From Mesostigma viride (lineage: Eukaryota > Streptophyta > Mesostigmatophyceae > Mesostigmatales > Mesostigmataceae), in contig RPFO01000389.1 of the NCBI GenBank assembly GCA_009746045.1, forward strand, positions 1,945,638-2,009,637: a stretch of DNA of 64,000 nt, in the 5' to 3' direction. Both the position numbers and the translations under genes were made by a program. This document shows positions 1 through 13,489 of this stretch, piece by piece (the first letter of the stretch is position 1; each line of letters starts with the position of its first letter). A model generated the notes under the pieces. The model was not told the DNA's origin and did no database searches. It was given only the letters and a program-made list of their open reading frames with translations.

Positions 1-198
1 CTAGGCCAGGGGCACGGCCTGCAATGCTAGCAAAGCGAGCACGTGCCTGGCGCATAACATAATCCACTACAATAATAAACAGGTACGGCGACAGGACGCA
101 ACCCCGCTGCCAGACGCCGGCCGGTCTGCAGTGGGCATGGCGGGGTAATGCCGTGTTGAGTGCGCACCGAAGTGGTCGACCCCTCATACAGCGTGCGG
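1..198 (-). pseudogene. LINE reverse transcriptase fragment (downstream half)
   Basis: Minus-strand translation gives LYEGSTTSVRTQHG in one frame, then, after a small insertion near a CCGG duplication, GCVLSPYLFIIVVDYVMRQ in another. The QGC-LSP-YLF block is the conserved RT motif around palm motif B of non-LTR retrotransposons. The fragment runs off the left window edge and is broken by at least one frameshift, so it is a dead copy. It is directly continuous with the upstream half at 22,518-22,937 if the intervening 22.3-kb element is removed. The clade cannot be assigned from this short stretch. Confidence 0.8.
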
Positions 199-252
199 CT
201 ATACTTTTCGTCCGAGGGTAGTAAAAAGGATCCGAGGCGTAAATTACGAGGT
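199..252 (+). repeat. left terminal inverted repeat (54 bp)
   Basis: Perfect inverted match to 22,464-22,517. The two ends diverge immediately after base 252, which sets the inner limit. The outer limit is set by the resumption of LINE RT coding sequence at 198. Confidence 0.9.
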
Positions 253-345
253 GGTAATTTACGGCACAGACTACTCTTACCGTTTGTATAAGAGTTCGGA
301 TCTTTCTCGTAAGCTACGAGTTAGATCCGAGGTAAGATCCGACGT

Positions 346-525
346 CGTAATTTACGAGGTAGTAATTTACGAGGTAGTAATTTACGAGGTAGTAATTTAC
401 GAGGTAGTAATGTACGAGGTAGTAATGTACGAGGTAGTAATGTACGAGGTAGTAATTTACGAGGTAGTAAGGTACGAGGTAGTAATTTGCGAGGTAGTAA
501 TTTACGAGTTGGTAATTTACGATCC
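346..525 (+). repeat. subterminal 15-bp tandem repeat
   Basis: About eleven head-to-tail copies of AGTAATTTACGAGGT, with T-to-G changes in several units, begin 94 bp inside the left TIR. Related but disordered AGTAAT and TACGAGG words occur inside the right TIR at 22,261-22,463. Repeated subterminal words are common transposase-binding sites in large DNA transposons; that role here is inference. Confidence 0.8.
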
Positions 526-1239
526 CGGTACTCGGTCCCGTAGGTTACGACGTCGTATGCTTCTCGCGTACACTACCGGTACTACAATCATGTCGCTATG
601 TCGTTCTGAATTGCAGTACGCATGTCACTTATCAGAATTTCACTTTGATTTCACTTATCATTTCGGTCAACCTAACCCCTAACACCCATTTACCCGGGGG
701 AAAAAAATGAATGGCATTTGCAGCAAGGCTCATGCAAGACGAGTTCCTATTTCATAAAAAATTTCATTATTAAATGCAGGATTACATGTCATGCACAAAA
801 ATCCAACGCCTTCACAGAAAATAGCATATCAAGTCTTCTGACGACAATATCAAGTCAATATCAAATTCGTGGCTTCTCTTCGTGGCTTGAAATACTGTTT
901 CCATGCGGTGCTTAGGACAGCTCCGGGGATGTCGGCACCGCACAGAAGCTCCATCCGGGAGCAAGTGCGCCGGGGGAAGATGTTGTACATCCAGAGCTCG
1001 ATATGTGCGGGAAGCCGTCGTGTTGGAAACCGAGGTGTCTGCACATAATTCCGCGCGCAGGCAGCTTGTGCCTTTACGGGGGAAGACCTGCGACACAAAA
1101 ACCGTGTCCGGACAATGCAATACGGAGAAATGGCAACGGCAGATGGAGTCGGCTAAGGCCGCTTGTAAGGAAAGTGATTTTTAATGCACGAATAAATGTA
1201 TAATGCATGCTACATCGCCATCGCTTGGGCGGTGAAAAG
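526..1239. other. element left arm, no gene recognised
   Basis: Short overlapping reading frames on both strands, none with recognisable motifs or coherent splice sites. Nothing further can be supported. Confidence 0.5.
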
Positions 1240-1480
1240 ACAAGGACCAACCACATGCCCCCACCTACCCTTCGTGCATCCCGCCCTTGACGAGGCACAA
1301 CCATGTGCCCCCACCTACCCTTTGTGCGTCCCTCCCTTGACAAGAAACAAGCACGTGCACCTATCTAACCTTTGTGCATCCCTTCCTTGGCAAGGAACAA
1401 GCACACCCACCCACCTACTCCACATGCATCCCTCCCTTGACAAGGAACAAGCACGATCACCCAGCTACCCACTAGCACGG
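1240..1480 (+). repeat. degenerate tandem repeat of roughly 55-60 bp
   Basis: Four to five copies of a unit containing CACCTACCCTT-GTGCATCCCTCCCTTGAC-AAGGAACAAGCAC with substitutions between copies. Confidence 0.7.
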
Positions 1481-1689
1481 CAGCAAGGCAGACCTTACAA
1501 TGGCAAGTGATGTTTATCGGTAGAAACTGTTAGACAACTAGCAAACGAGCCAGCCGGTGAAGAGCAAGGCACACATGCAAGGAATTTGTCGTTGCCTATG
1601 TCTACGCTTGTGTTTGTCACTGCAGTTGAAATCTGCATTTGCATCAGCAGGCCCGATCGAACCCCATGTCGCCACCCGCATTTCCACTT

Positions 1690-2095
1690 ATACTTCACGG
1701 CCCCTTATTCTTCTCTTGTGCCTGCCTTTGCCCTAACTGTTACCCTAGCATCTGCCCTTGCCCCTATCCTTTGATCCCCAGTGTTTGCCGTTGCCCTCAT
1801 CCTTTCCCTAGTGCCTGCCCTTGTCTTCATCTTTTCCCTTGTGCCTGCCCTTGCCCTTGTCCGTTCCCTCGTGCTTGACTTGTCCTAATCTCTTTCCCTT
1901 GCGCCTGCCCTTGCCCTTATCCGCTTCCCTTGTGCCTGCCCCTGCCCTTGCCCTTGTCATTTCCCTTGAGCCTGCCCTTTTGGCAAGCACAAGTGCCTTT
2001 GTCCTTTCCTTGGCCTTGTGCTTGCTCTTCCAGTTTCCCTTTCCTTTGCTCGTGCGGTTGCCTTTGCTCTTACCCGGGTGCTTGCCCTTGCCGTT
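1690..2095 (+). repeat. pyrimidine-rich (TTGCCC)-type degenerate repeat
   Basis: A 400-bp stretch of CCTGCCCTTGCCCTTGTCC-like words that keeps both strands open in several frames. Low-complexity, not a gene. Confidence 0.7.
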
Positions 2096-3951
<1,856 letters not shown>

Positions 3952-3960
3952 CACGATGCC
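3952..3960 (+). other. target-site duplication, left copy
   Basis: CACGATGCC abuts the left TIR and is repeated exactly beyond the right TIR at 13,039-13,047. Confidence 0.88.
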
Positions 3961-4170
3961 GGAAGCGCATAATTTGGCTCTGATGACACAAACTCTAGTG
4001 CGGGGGTGAGTGCGGGGTTCCGGGACACCACCGCACTAAGTCCGACGCGCCTGCCCAGGCCACGCCGCGCCGGACCGGCACACGAGTTACGCGGGAAAAA
4101 AGGGCCTGCCGCGCCAATTACTGTAGGACTTGGCTAATTTCTTTGTTGACTACAAGCGCAGTCAAGGATG
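3961..4170 (+). repeat. left TIR of the 9.1-kb element (210 bp)
   Basis: Starts GGAAGCGCATAATTTGG and ends GCGCAGTCAAGGATG. Matched without visible mismatch by the reverse complement of 12,829-13,038; sequence diverges just inside both. Confidence 0.92.
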
Positions 4171-4528
4171 ATAAAACGTAGCAATGGCGGACATGTTAGG
4201 GTGATGCTCGGCTTAGGGACAGTGGACATGTTTGAGTGATTGCTCGCCAGACTCGAGCTCGCTGGCATACACGTCCGTGGCACCCTCGGCATTTAGCTGG
4301 GTTGACGCAAATCCTTGTACTGTTTACTGGTGTGTGCGATAATAAAGGAATGGTTATGCACGACATCTAAATGCGAATATCACACAAAAACTGGTTCCTG
4401 GAATTCTCGCGAGCTGCGCGGTGTATGACTGGCGCTTTCCGTTTTTAATTTGCTTCTCGCCTTTTGTGCTCCAAACAGGGGGGTCGTTTACATCCACTGC
4501 AACAAAGTGCTCGTGACCTCCAGCTTTC

Positions 4529-5405
4529 ATGGCCCGGCCCTGCCTTTGCTGCTTGACCAGCACCAGACAGGGTGTGCTGGTGGCCATCCTCGCAATTTTT
4601 CTAGCGGTCAGCGGCATCGTGTGGGTCTGTGCCTTAGGTAAGGCGTTAAGCCCTTATTCCAGTTTCTGTCCAAATGGCACATCATATTAACTGTACTTGC
4701 TTCGTCTTGCGCATGCGGACCCCCCCTTGTTAATGATGCGTTGTCCTGACATTAGCTTCGCATGTGCATTAATGGGACGTGTTCCCGATGTGCATATTTC
4801 GGCCCATTATTACTTCAACATACAATTTCATGGCGATATTAACTATATGAATTAAATGCATTTCCTCTTTCCTTAATCCTTCTAGTTATACCCTTTTTTC
4901 ATGTTTGGTTGGTGGTTATCCATGTAGGGCATGTGGCGGTGCAAGAGCGCGCGCGGGTGCCTGCGAAGTTTTCAGTTGTCGCGCCTATCAACCCAGGTAA
5001 GCAAGGAGTAGAGGGAAAGACTAAGAATATATTTTCTGAATTTCTAGGTCATAGTTGTCCTTTTGCACGAGATGGAAGCGTTATGCCATGGGGCTTTATG
5101 GTTGGGTAATAGCCCTCCTGAGAACGGCTTGCTCTGCAACTTTGTTGGTATGTTCATACCTTGTCACGCGGCAATGTGGTGCAGATCTTCATGCATCCAC
5201 ATGGTGGATCACCTTGGCGTTATTGGCACTACATGTTGGTCTGAGGTAAGGAATCCATGCTACCCTAAAACGACTAATGCACTGAATGCTCCTCTTTCAG
5301 TTTCCAGCGGAATACACAATGATGAGTTGTTTCAGATACTTCTTGGCGCCACGTGCGGCACGCGGTGGGCCTAGCCTATTGGGATCTAGCGGAAGCTATT
5401 CTTAA
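4529..5405 (+). CDS. candidate spliced gene of unknown function, element cargo
   Basis: Not recognised. Credible GT-AG boundaries give exons 4,529-4,637, 4,928-4,996, 5,048-5,245 and 5,301-5,405. The first exon would start MARPCLCCLTSTRQG followed by a hydrophobic stretch near residues 15-36 that could be a signal anchor. The last two exons join in phase as a 101-codon open stretch ending at a TAA, with the piece EFPAEYTMMSCFRYFLAP across the junction. The phase between exon 2 and exon 3 does not agree in this reading, so either the model is wrong or the gene is broken. Its position inside a Mutator-like element suggests captured host sequence. Confidence 0.3.
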
Positions 5406-5899
5406 GTTAGGGTTTATTTTTGGAGTTATATTGGCAGCCCCATGCAGCTATGCCTAGACTTGCTTGGCCATTTTGAGGTGCGATCGAGGTAGTTCATAAC
5501 TTCTTTCTTCGCTGCCCTTTTTCCTTTTGCGCGTTGCTGAGCAGGGATATGCCGAGGTGCTCTCCTTATGTCCATGTCTGCATTTGGCACAAGGCACAAT
5601 GCATCGCTCCAAAACGGCAGTCAGTTCGGCGACCCAGGCATCGCGGTATTGTTCGCCGCCTTCTCGCTCGGCGTAAAGCGGTGCGGCAACGCAAGCATCC
5701 TTCCTCACAGCGCGGGGAAAGCATCCCTCCCCCTCCCCCGCCACCTTCCCCGCAAAGGGAAATAGTGTGGCATATGATACGTTTCGTACGCAGACTATAC
5801 ATCATACGCAGCTTTGCCGTACGGATGTTAAACGTATGCCTACGGATACGCGTACTCTTGCGTATTACGTACTCTCACGTATTATCTTTCTCTGCTTCC

Positions 5900-6003
5900 C
5901 CGCCACCCCCACCGCCACCGCCACCGCCACCGCCACCGCCACCGCCACCGCCACCGCCACCTTCTCCGCCACCTTCTCCGCCACTTTCTCCGCCACCTTC
6001 CCA
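5900..6003 (+). repeat. (CCACCG)n and (TTCTCCGCCACC)n repeat
   Basis: About ten CCACCG hexamers followed by a 12-bp derivative. Produces proline-rich frames that are not genes. Confidence 0.9.
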
Positions 6004-6341
6004 TGTTGGAGCACCTCCACCTGCGGCAGCGCCGGCACCGATTGGTCAGCACGGCGGACAACCGTTTTCCAACGTACGTTGCCCTTCCATGTCGTTATCT
6101 CATTTTCCCGTTCGAACTCGCTCATGCTTGGTAGCGACATGGTCTGGAATGTTCTTGTTGTAAGCATCTTTCCATGATAATGGAGTTATTTGCATATAAG
6201 GCAGTTAGTGAGCTTCATAATGGCAACTTATGTTTATGGCGTCCCCAGCTAATTGCACCCACCAAATCCATGACTATGTTGTAACTTGTAATTAGTTTCT
6301 GAACATCGTGTTTAATTTCTTATGTTGCTGACCCAAAACAG

Positions 6342-7580
6342 GGAAGTTCAAGACAAAATCCAACACCAGTGCCCAGTTGTGAAGGCACAAACAAGGCAAC
6401 CAGGAAAAGGAAGGCCTCCTACAAGTGTGCTCGCAGAGGTATTTCTGGGAGGCGCTGCTGTGACAACACGGGCACCCATCCGGACAATCCACTTGTGGCC
6501 GGCCTTGAACCACTTCAATTCGTTGGCTCTCATTTATACTGCACGGGGTGCGCGGATGCTGTACGCTCCAAGAAAAGGTACGCTTGGGTATGCGCGTGTT
6601 GTTTTTACTCTACATGTCATCAATACATTGAACAACCTTTTTCTGATTTGCGTCGTTTATCAAGCACGGTCTCTTAGTTGCCTTAGCTTTCATGGTGTTC
6701 ACCAAGGCCATATCAAATATTGTAGTAGTGCATAATGTAACTCTTTTGGCTGAATGTTCTTTGGGTTTTGTTGATTGGCCTGTGATTGGTCTTTATGGCC
6801 TGCTAGTTTTGGTTTACGGTATGGTTTTGCTTGGAAATAGATTTTTATTCTACAGAAGCCTTATTGCAGCGTTTATGGTAGATGAGCCCGTTTGGCAGCC
6901 CTATGCCGGGCGTAATCTTATCTTAACCTCGTGGCTTGTCCTTTCCTACTAGCACATTACTGACAAGCCACACACAACATGGGGTCGCAAGAAAACCTTA
7001 GCATAGCGCTCCATGGGGTGTTCATGGCAAGCCCAATGCGTGGTGGCTAAATGTTTAACCTTACTCGGGGGCTCGGCGTGCCATGCTTCCAAGTTCGTTG
7101 TCTCTTTTCATTAATATAACTCTCCCCATTTGTTACCCATTTGTCCCGCATTGTCTTACATGAATGCTTTGTACTTTGCTGTATTCCGTGTTTGTGGCGT
7201 TTCAATATCGAGCAGCACCTTGAGCACTACGGAGATTAACCAATTTATTGACGCCCTGAAGCCTTACCCCAATGTTGACTGCGGTCAAATATATGAGACC
7301 CCCAAGCTCGCTCATCAGGCGCTCGACAAAGCCAACAAGCAAGAGCTCAAGAATGGGCCCCTAAATTTTCACGACCTCAACTGGGTGTTGGTGTTTTGCG
7401 ATAAAGGTCCAAAGCAAAGGGTCCTTTTGCGATCTAGCTTACCAACCAACAGAACCGCTGACTATTTGAGCGGCGAGGGCGAAAGGGCAAACTGCAAGCC
7501 TCGTTGTAGACGAAACGAGAGCAATGCACAAAAGACATCAAAAGCTTGCGCCCCGCCTTCGGACGCCCCACTGGATGCCA
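6342..7580 (+). CDS. candidate cysteine-rich protein exons, element cargo
   Basis: Exon 6,342-6,577 follows a CCCAAAACAG acceptor and ends AAAAG before GTACGC. It encodes [20 protein letters not shown] followed by a further CxxC (CTGC), so a basic, possibly zinc-binding nuclear domain. A second exon from 7,216 (after CGAGCAG) joins in phase and reads [19 protein letters not shown], then a 120-residue unique stretch with several cysteines. The frame then runs straight into the alanine-proline satellite at 7,581, so the true C-terminus is unclear. I do not recognise the family. An interval from 6,578 to 7,215 would be intronic. Confidence 0.35.
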
Positions 7581-8655
7581 CCCCGGCTGCCGTGCCCTGC
7601 GCCCCGGCTGCCGTGCCCTCCGCCCCGGCTGCCGTGCCCTGCGCCCCGGCTGCCGTGCCCTCCGCCCCGGCTGCCGTGCCCTGCGCCCCGGCTGCCGTGC
7701 CATGCGCCCCGGCTGCCGTGCCCTCCGCCCCGGCTGCCGTGCCCTGCGCCCCGGCTGCCGTGCCCTCCGCCCCGGCTGCGGTGCCCTCCGCCCCGGCTGC
7801 GGCGCCCTCCGCCCCGGCTGCCGTGCCCTGCGCCCCGGCTGCTGTGCCCTCCGCCCTGGCTGCGGTGCCCTGCGCCCCGGCTGCTGTGCCCTCCGCCCCG
7901 GCTGCTGTGCCCTCCGCCCCGGCTGCCGTGCCCTGCGCCCCGGCTGCCGTGCCCTGCGCCCCAGCTGCCGTGCCCTGCGCCCCGGCTGCCGTGCCCTGCG
8001 CCCCGGCTGCCGTGCCCTCCGCCCCGGCTGCCGTGCCCTGCGCCCCGGCTGCGGTGCCCTCCGCCCCGGCTGCGGTGCCCTCCGCCCCGGCTGCGGTGCC
8101 CTCCGCCCCGGCTGCCGTGCCCTGCGCCCCGGCTGCCGTGCCCTGCGCCCCGGCTGCCGTGCCCTGCGCCCGGGCTGCCGTGCCCTCCGCCCCGGCTGCG
8201 GTGCCCTCCGCCCCGGCTGCGGCGCCCTCCGCCCCGGCTGCCGTGCCCTGCGCCCCGGCTGCTGTGCCCTCCGCCCTGGCTGCGGTGCCCTGCGCCCCGG
8301 CTGCTGTGCCCTCCGCCCCGGCTGCTGTGCCCTCCGCCCCGGCTGCCGTGCCCTGCGCCCCGGCTGCCGTGCCCTGCGCCCCGGCTGCCGTGCCCTGCGC
8401 CCCGGCTGCCGTGCCCTGCGCCCCGGCTGCCGTGCCCTCCGCCCCGGCTGCCGTGCCCTGCGCCCCGGCTGCGGTGCCCTCCGCCCCGGCTGCGGTGCCC
8501 TCCGCCCCGGCTGCGGTGCCCTCCGCCCCGGCTGCCGTGCCCTGCGCCCCGGCTGCCGTGCCCTGCGCCCCGGCTGCCGTGCCCTGCGCCCCGGCTGCCG
8601 TGCCCTCCGCCCCGGCTGCCGTGCCATGCGCCCCGGCTGCGGTGCCCTCCGCCCC
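7581..8655 (+). repeat. 21-bp GC-rich minisatellite with 420-bp higher-order unit
   Basis: About 51 copies of a 21-bp unit close to CCGGCTGCCGTGCCCTGCGC. In one frame it reads repeated APAAVPC. Blocks of 20 units recur: the 60-base stretch at 7,801 is identical to that at 8,221, and agreement continues for about 400 bp with a single visible difference. The array is open in most frames on both strands, so long predicted proteins here are artefacts unless expression is shown. Confidence 0.93.
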
Positions 8656-8720
8656 GCGGGGTGCATCATCAACATTAGCTGCCGGACAAGAAGTGCAGGA
8701 GGATGATCCGGACAGCGATT

Positions 8721-8828
<108 letters not shown>

Positions 8829-9874
8829 ACTGCCCGACTGCCCGACGGCCCGACGGCCCGACTGCCCGACTGTCCGACTGCCCGACTGCCCGACTGCCCG
8901 ACTGCCCGACTGCCCGACTGCCCGACTGCCCGACTGCCCAACTGCCCGACTGCCGGGCTGCCCGACTGCCCGACTGCCGGACTGCCCGACTGTCCGACTG
9001 CCCGACTGTCCGACTGCCCGACTGCCCGACTGCCCGACTGCCCGACTGCCCGACTGCCCGACTGCCCGACTGCCCGACTGCCCGACTGTCCGACTGCCCG
9101 ACTGCCCGACTGCCCGACTGCCCAACTGCCCGACTTCCCGACTGCCCGACTGCCCGACTGCCCGACTGCCCGACTGCCCGACTGTCCGACTGCCCGACTG
9201 CCCGACTGCCCGACTTCCCGACTGCCCGACTTCCCGACTGCCCGACTGCCCGACTGCCCGACTGCCCGACTGCCGGACTGCCCGACTGCCCGACTGCCGG
9301 ACTGCCCGACTGCCCGACTGCCGGGCTGCCCGACTGCCCGACTGCCGGACTGCCCGACTGTCCGACTGCCCGACTGCCCGACTGCCCGACTGCCCGACTG
9401 CCCGACTGCCCGACTGCCCGACTGCCCGACTGCCCGACTGCCCGACTGCCCGACTGCCCGACTGCCCGACTGCCCGACTGCCCGACTGCCCGACTGCCCG
9501 ACTGCCCGACTTCCCGACTGCCCGACTGCCCGACTGCCCGACTGCCCGACTGCCGGACTGCCCGACTGCCCGACTGCCGGACTGCCCGACTGCCCGACTG
9601 CCGGGCTGCCCGACTGCCCGACTGCCGGACTGCCCGACTGGCCGACTGCCCGACTGCCCGACTGCCCGACTGCCCGACTGCCCGACTGCCCGACTGCCCG
9701 ACTGCCCGACTGCCCGACTGCCCGACTGCCCGACTGCCCGACTGCCCGACTGCCCGACTGCCCGACTGCCCGACTGCCCGACTGCCCGACTGCCCGACTG
9801 CCCGACTGCCCGACTGCCCGACTTCCCGACTGCCCGACTGCCCGACTGCCCAACTGCCCGACTGCCCGACTGCC
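8829..9874 (+). repeat. 8-bp (CCCGACTG)n satellite
   Basis: About 130 copies of CCCGACTG with sparse variants (CCGGACTG, TCCGACTG, TTCCCGAC). A marker unit CCGGGCTG recurs at 8,953, 9,321 and 9,601, spacings that are multiples of 8, showing that blocks were copied. All frames are open on both strands. Confidence 0.95.
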
Positions 9875-12828
9875 AACCTAACGAACTCCCTCTCACTGCG
9901 TCTCTCTCTGCTGGGCTTCCTTTTCCCTTTTTCTCCCCCGTTATTGTATTGTGGTTGTGCATGTGCATGTAATGCCCATATGTACGCAAATAGAAAAAGA
10001 GATTCCTGAAGTTTTTCATCCATAGCTTGTCACGAATCATTGTTTGTGTGTGGTTGAGTCCAGGGTTCTAAACTCAGTGCTTGTCTATTTGCTCTTAATG
10101 CAGGAGGTGGTGACCGAGCTTTCGGCATGAAGATTCCAAGACTACCCTCATATTGGAGCATTATCAGCTGGCAGCTGCAAATGCCCAAGGGCTGCAATGG
10201 ATGGAGCTCTCGAGTTGAAGGGCCCATTATCATAAAGGCCTGCCTTCACGTTGGCCATGTTACACAGTCATGAATGAATAAATTAATAAACACGTAGACA
10301 GCGTCAGCATATTTCCTGATGGAATGGGGAAGGGGGGATGGGGACAGTCATAAGCTAGCCGCAGTGGTGCAGTATCATGTGTCTTATATGCATACTGCTA
10401 TAAAACTGGGCACCTTGAAAATTTTCCTCGTGGGCTAGCTAGGATCCATGCGACAACTGGATGATTGTGAGGTTCTTCAACATCTACCTGGTCAGTAATA
10501 AAGTTGCAGTAGTAAGTAAAGTTGCAGGTGGCCGGCCAACACAAGGTATGCGTTGCTAACATTCAACACATGCATGCGTCTGCTGATTTAATAATGCATA
10601 CCGATGCTGGTTGACCTTGATAGCTAATTTATTGGCGGATCCACACGTCACGTTGCCGTAAGTAATAATCATAAGATGTCATGATTGACTGCGTCAACGA
10701 GCATACATCCCCATTGGAATGGTTGAGCAATGAGCCCCGACCAAATTATCAGTCAAACCTTAATTTGGGTTGAAAGAGCGTCAAACACATTCTTGATTGT
10801 CCAAATTCTTACTATATGATCTGACGTGCATCCATCCTCACAATGCCAATGGCCGCTATCTCATGGATGACAGGAACATGTTTCCTGCTCTAAAATTAAA
10901 TTAAATAAATTATCCCGCCGCACATTTGAAAGTGCTGTCCTCCGGCTTTTTGCCTTTGCACCGTGTGCAGTTCTTGGACGTTTGGAATCATGGCATGGCT
11001 AACGTGATGACTGACTAGCTAGACCTTTTCAGTGGTTTTCCATTTGCGGGTATTTCCTCGTAAATGGTGGGAGAGCGATCGCAGCAATGGTGCTCACCAC
11101 TAGACACTCCCGGCCAGTTAGGCTAGAAACACACGCCCTGATCAAGCATGCTGTTTCCGGCCCCACCGTCTAGGTCATCTAGTCGCTCCACACGTAAGCC
11201 AGCCATAATTTCAATGCACAAGGATACACATTTCCATCACCATTCATCTTCATCATCCTGAACGACTCGAAAACGCGGAAAAGATAACGGCAGGCTCGAG
11301 CTACCATGGTCCGGATTCTCCCGATTTCTGGCCTGCGCTGGTTGTCTCTTTGAAATTATAGCATGCCTCGGTGGGGTGGGCATGTAGCACCTAGAGTGCT
11401 TTCCAGTCCCTGTAAGTTGCACAGTGGGAAAGGGGCAAAGACACCTGCGTCCTCACTCATGCCCGAAGGCAGGCCACAGCTGCGTTCAACGCTCGTTGGA
11501 CTATGGCAAACTGTGGGTGTGCTAAAGCTGAAATATGCGCGAGTATGCTGGTATGTTGGCTGCTCTAAGGACCGAGCCACTGATGGCCAGTGGTGGAATC
11601 ATCTTGCACGTAGTCTAGCTAGCCAACCCCAACACTGTCCCAAGGTACCTAGCCACAAAGACCCCACTAGCTGCAGGCATGGGTGCCAACAAAGTGTGAT
11701 TCGGCTAGGATCGGCTCCCAAACATGCGAGCCATACATGTGTGCTTTACATTTACGCACACACTGACAACCTCAGCCCAGGTCGATCCACGTTGGTTGAC
11801 ATTAGACAACGTATTGACGCTGTAATTACCAAATAAGAAAAAAAGCTCACCATGGGCTCAACAATTTTCAGGCACGGCATGTGCACGGCAGTTGCCTGCA
11901 CCTATTTTACAATGCACGTCAGTGGTAAAAAGCTTGGTACTGTATTTCATTGATATTTGTAATGCCATCCTTGCCTGCATGTCCCAAGGGCTACTCCAAA
12001 AAAAGAAGAAGCAGTATCAACGACAAGCTTTCTACTTTAGGACACAAGGATCCCTATACAAACACTCATACAAGAACAAACCCAGCATTCAACAAACCCA
12101 TCACCAAATGATACAGTGGTCAGTCACACTCTGCAACACTAAACTTGAAGGATACAGCAACACTAGCAACCTACGCAAAATAAGCAAGATACTGTAACAG
12201 ATACATGTGGTCCAGTTCCCAGATACGGGCTGACAGTTCCGCGAGGGCCGACAAGGTGTGCTACCAAGCTTTACGCAGAAAATCAGAAGAGAAAGGCGCG
12301 CACGATGACCGCGTCCAGACGCATTTCCCGGTATATCTCTTCAAGGTCTACTTGGAAACTTGGTAGCGAGGTATGGAGAGGCAATGCATAAAAAGCTCGG
12401 AAGCTAACGAGAGAAGGCAGGGTGGGGGGAAGAAGACAGGACGGGACGTTGGAGGAACGCATGAGACGGAGGGAGGGAGCGAGCAAGGGAGGGAGGGAGG
12501 GAGAAAAAAACGAGAGAGGGAAAGATTGCCAGACAAAAGATCGATTCGAAGAGGAAACTAAGTGTGCCGACATTACTGCGAGTAGAGAAAGCAGAATTTT
12601 TATTGCTATGGATCCCAGGGACGTCAAAGACTGTTTGTCTCCTACTTCAGACAAATTAGGGTCCGATGATTATACTTTAGAACAACCATGGCATTCTCGT
12701 CGCCCAACTTCCCGGCTGCGCAATTGCCAGGCAATAGTCACTACTGCATCACAAAGAAACCAGATTTTTGCCACCTTCAAGCGTAAATTGCCAGCACCTT
12801 GGCAAAAATAATGCAATGATGCCAATTG
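9875..12828. other. interior of the 9.1-kb element, no gene recognised
   Basis: A possible terminal exon follows TTAATGCAG at 10,103, but frame and partner are uncertain. At 11,385-11,580 there is a diverged relative of the L1-like 3' fragments found at 15,215-15,480 and 22,955-23,225. A GGGA-rich patch lies near 12,470-12,500. Otherwise nothing is recognisable. Confidence 0.4.
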
Positions 12829-13038
12829 CATCCTTGACTGCGCTTGTAGTCAACAAAGAAATTAGCCAAGTCCTACAGTAATTGGCGCGGCAGGCCCTTT
12901 TTTCCCGCGTAACTCGTGTGCCGGTCCGGCGCGGCGTGGCCTGGGCAGGCGCGTCGGACTTAGTGCGGTGGTGTCCCGGAACCCCGCACTCACCCCCGCA
13001 CTAGAGTTTGTGTCATCAGAGCCAAATTATGCGCTTCC
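12829..13038 (-). repeat. right TIR of the 9.1-kb element (210 bp)
   Basis: Reverse complement of 3,961-4,170, ending GCGCTTCC immediately before the 9-bp duplication. Confidence 0.92.
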
Positions 13039-13047
13039 CACGATGCC
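13039..13047 (+). other. target-site duplication, right copy
   Basis: CACGATGCC, identical to 3,952-3,960. Confidence 0.88.
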
Positions 13048-13071
13048 GGGCCGGGCTGCATGGGCCATGGA

Positions 13072-13475
13072 GGGTGGTGGTACACAAATACCGTACAGGT
13101 GGTACACAACTGCAGCCAGGACAACAGCCGGGCGCTGCGTACCTGCCGTGGGAAGGAGGGGGGTGGTACACAAATACCGTACAAGTGATACACAATTGCA
13201 GCCAGGACAACAGCGGGTCGCTGCGTACCTGCCGTGGGAAGGAGGACAAGTGATACACAAATACCGTACAAGTGATACACAAATACCGTACAAGTGATAC
13301 ACAATTGCAGCCAGGACAACAGCGGGTCGCTGCGTACCTGCCGTGGGAAGGAGGACAAGTGATACACAAATACCGTACAAGTGATACACAAATACCGTAC
13401 AAGTGATACACAATTGCAGCCAGGACAACAGCGGGTCGCTGCGTACCTGCCGCGGGAAGGAGGGGGGTGGTACAC
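13072..13475 (+). repeat. 109-bp tandem repeat, about four copies
   Basis: The word CACAATTGCAGCCAGGACAA recurs at 13,191, 13,300 and 13,409, a period of 109 bp, with a shorter first copy. Each unit also holds ATACCGTACAAGTGATACAC. Open frames on both strands are repeat artefacts. Confidence 0.9.
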
Positions 13476-13489
13476 AAATATCCGACCTA

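Noticed and set aside
345-525. CRISPR-like array.
   Set aside because: The 15-bp units are directly adjacent with no unique spacers.
671-700. Telomere-like CCTAACCCCTAACACCC.
   Set aside because: Only two imperfect units in internal sequence; not a telomeric tract.
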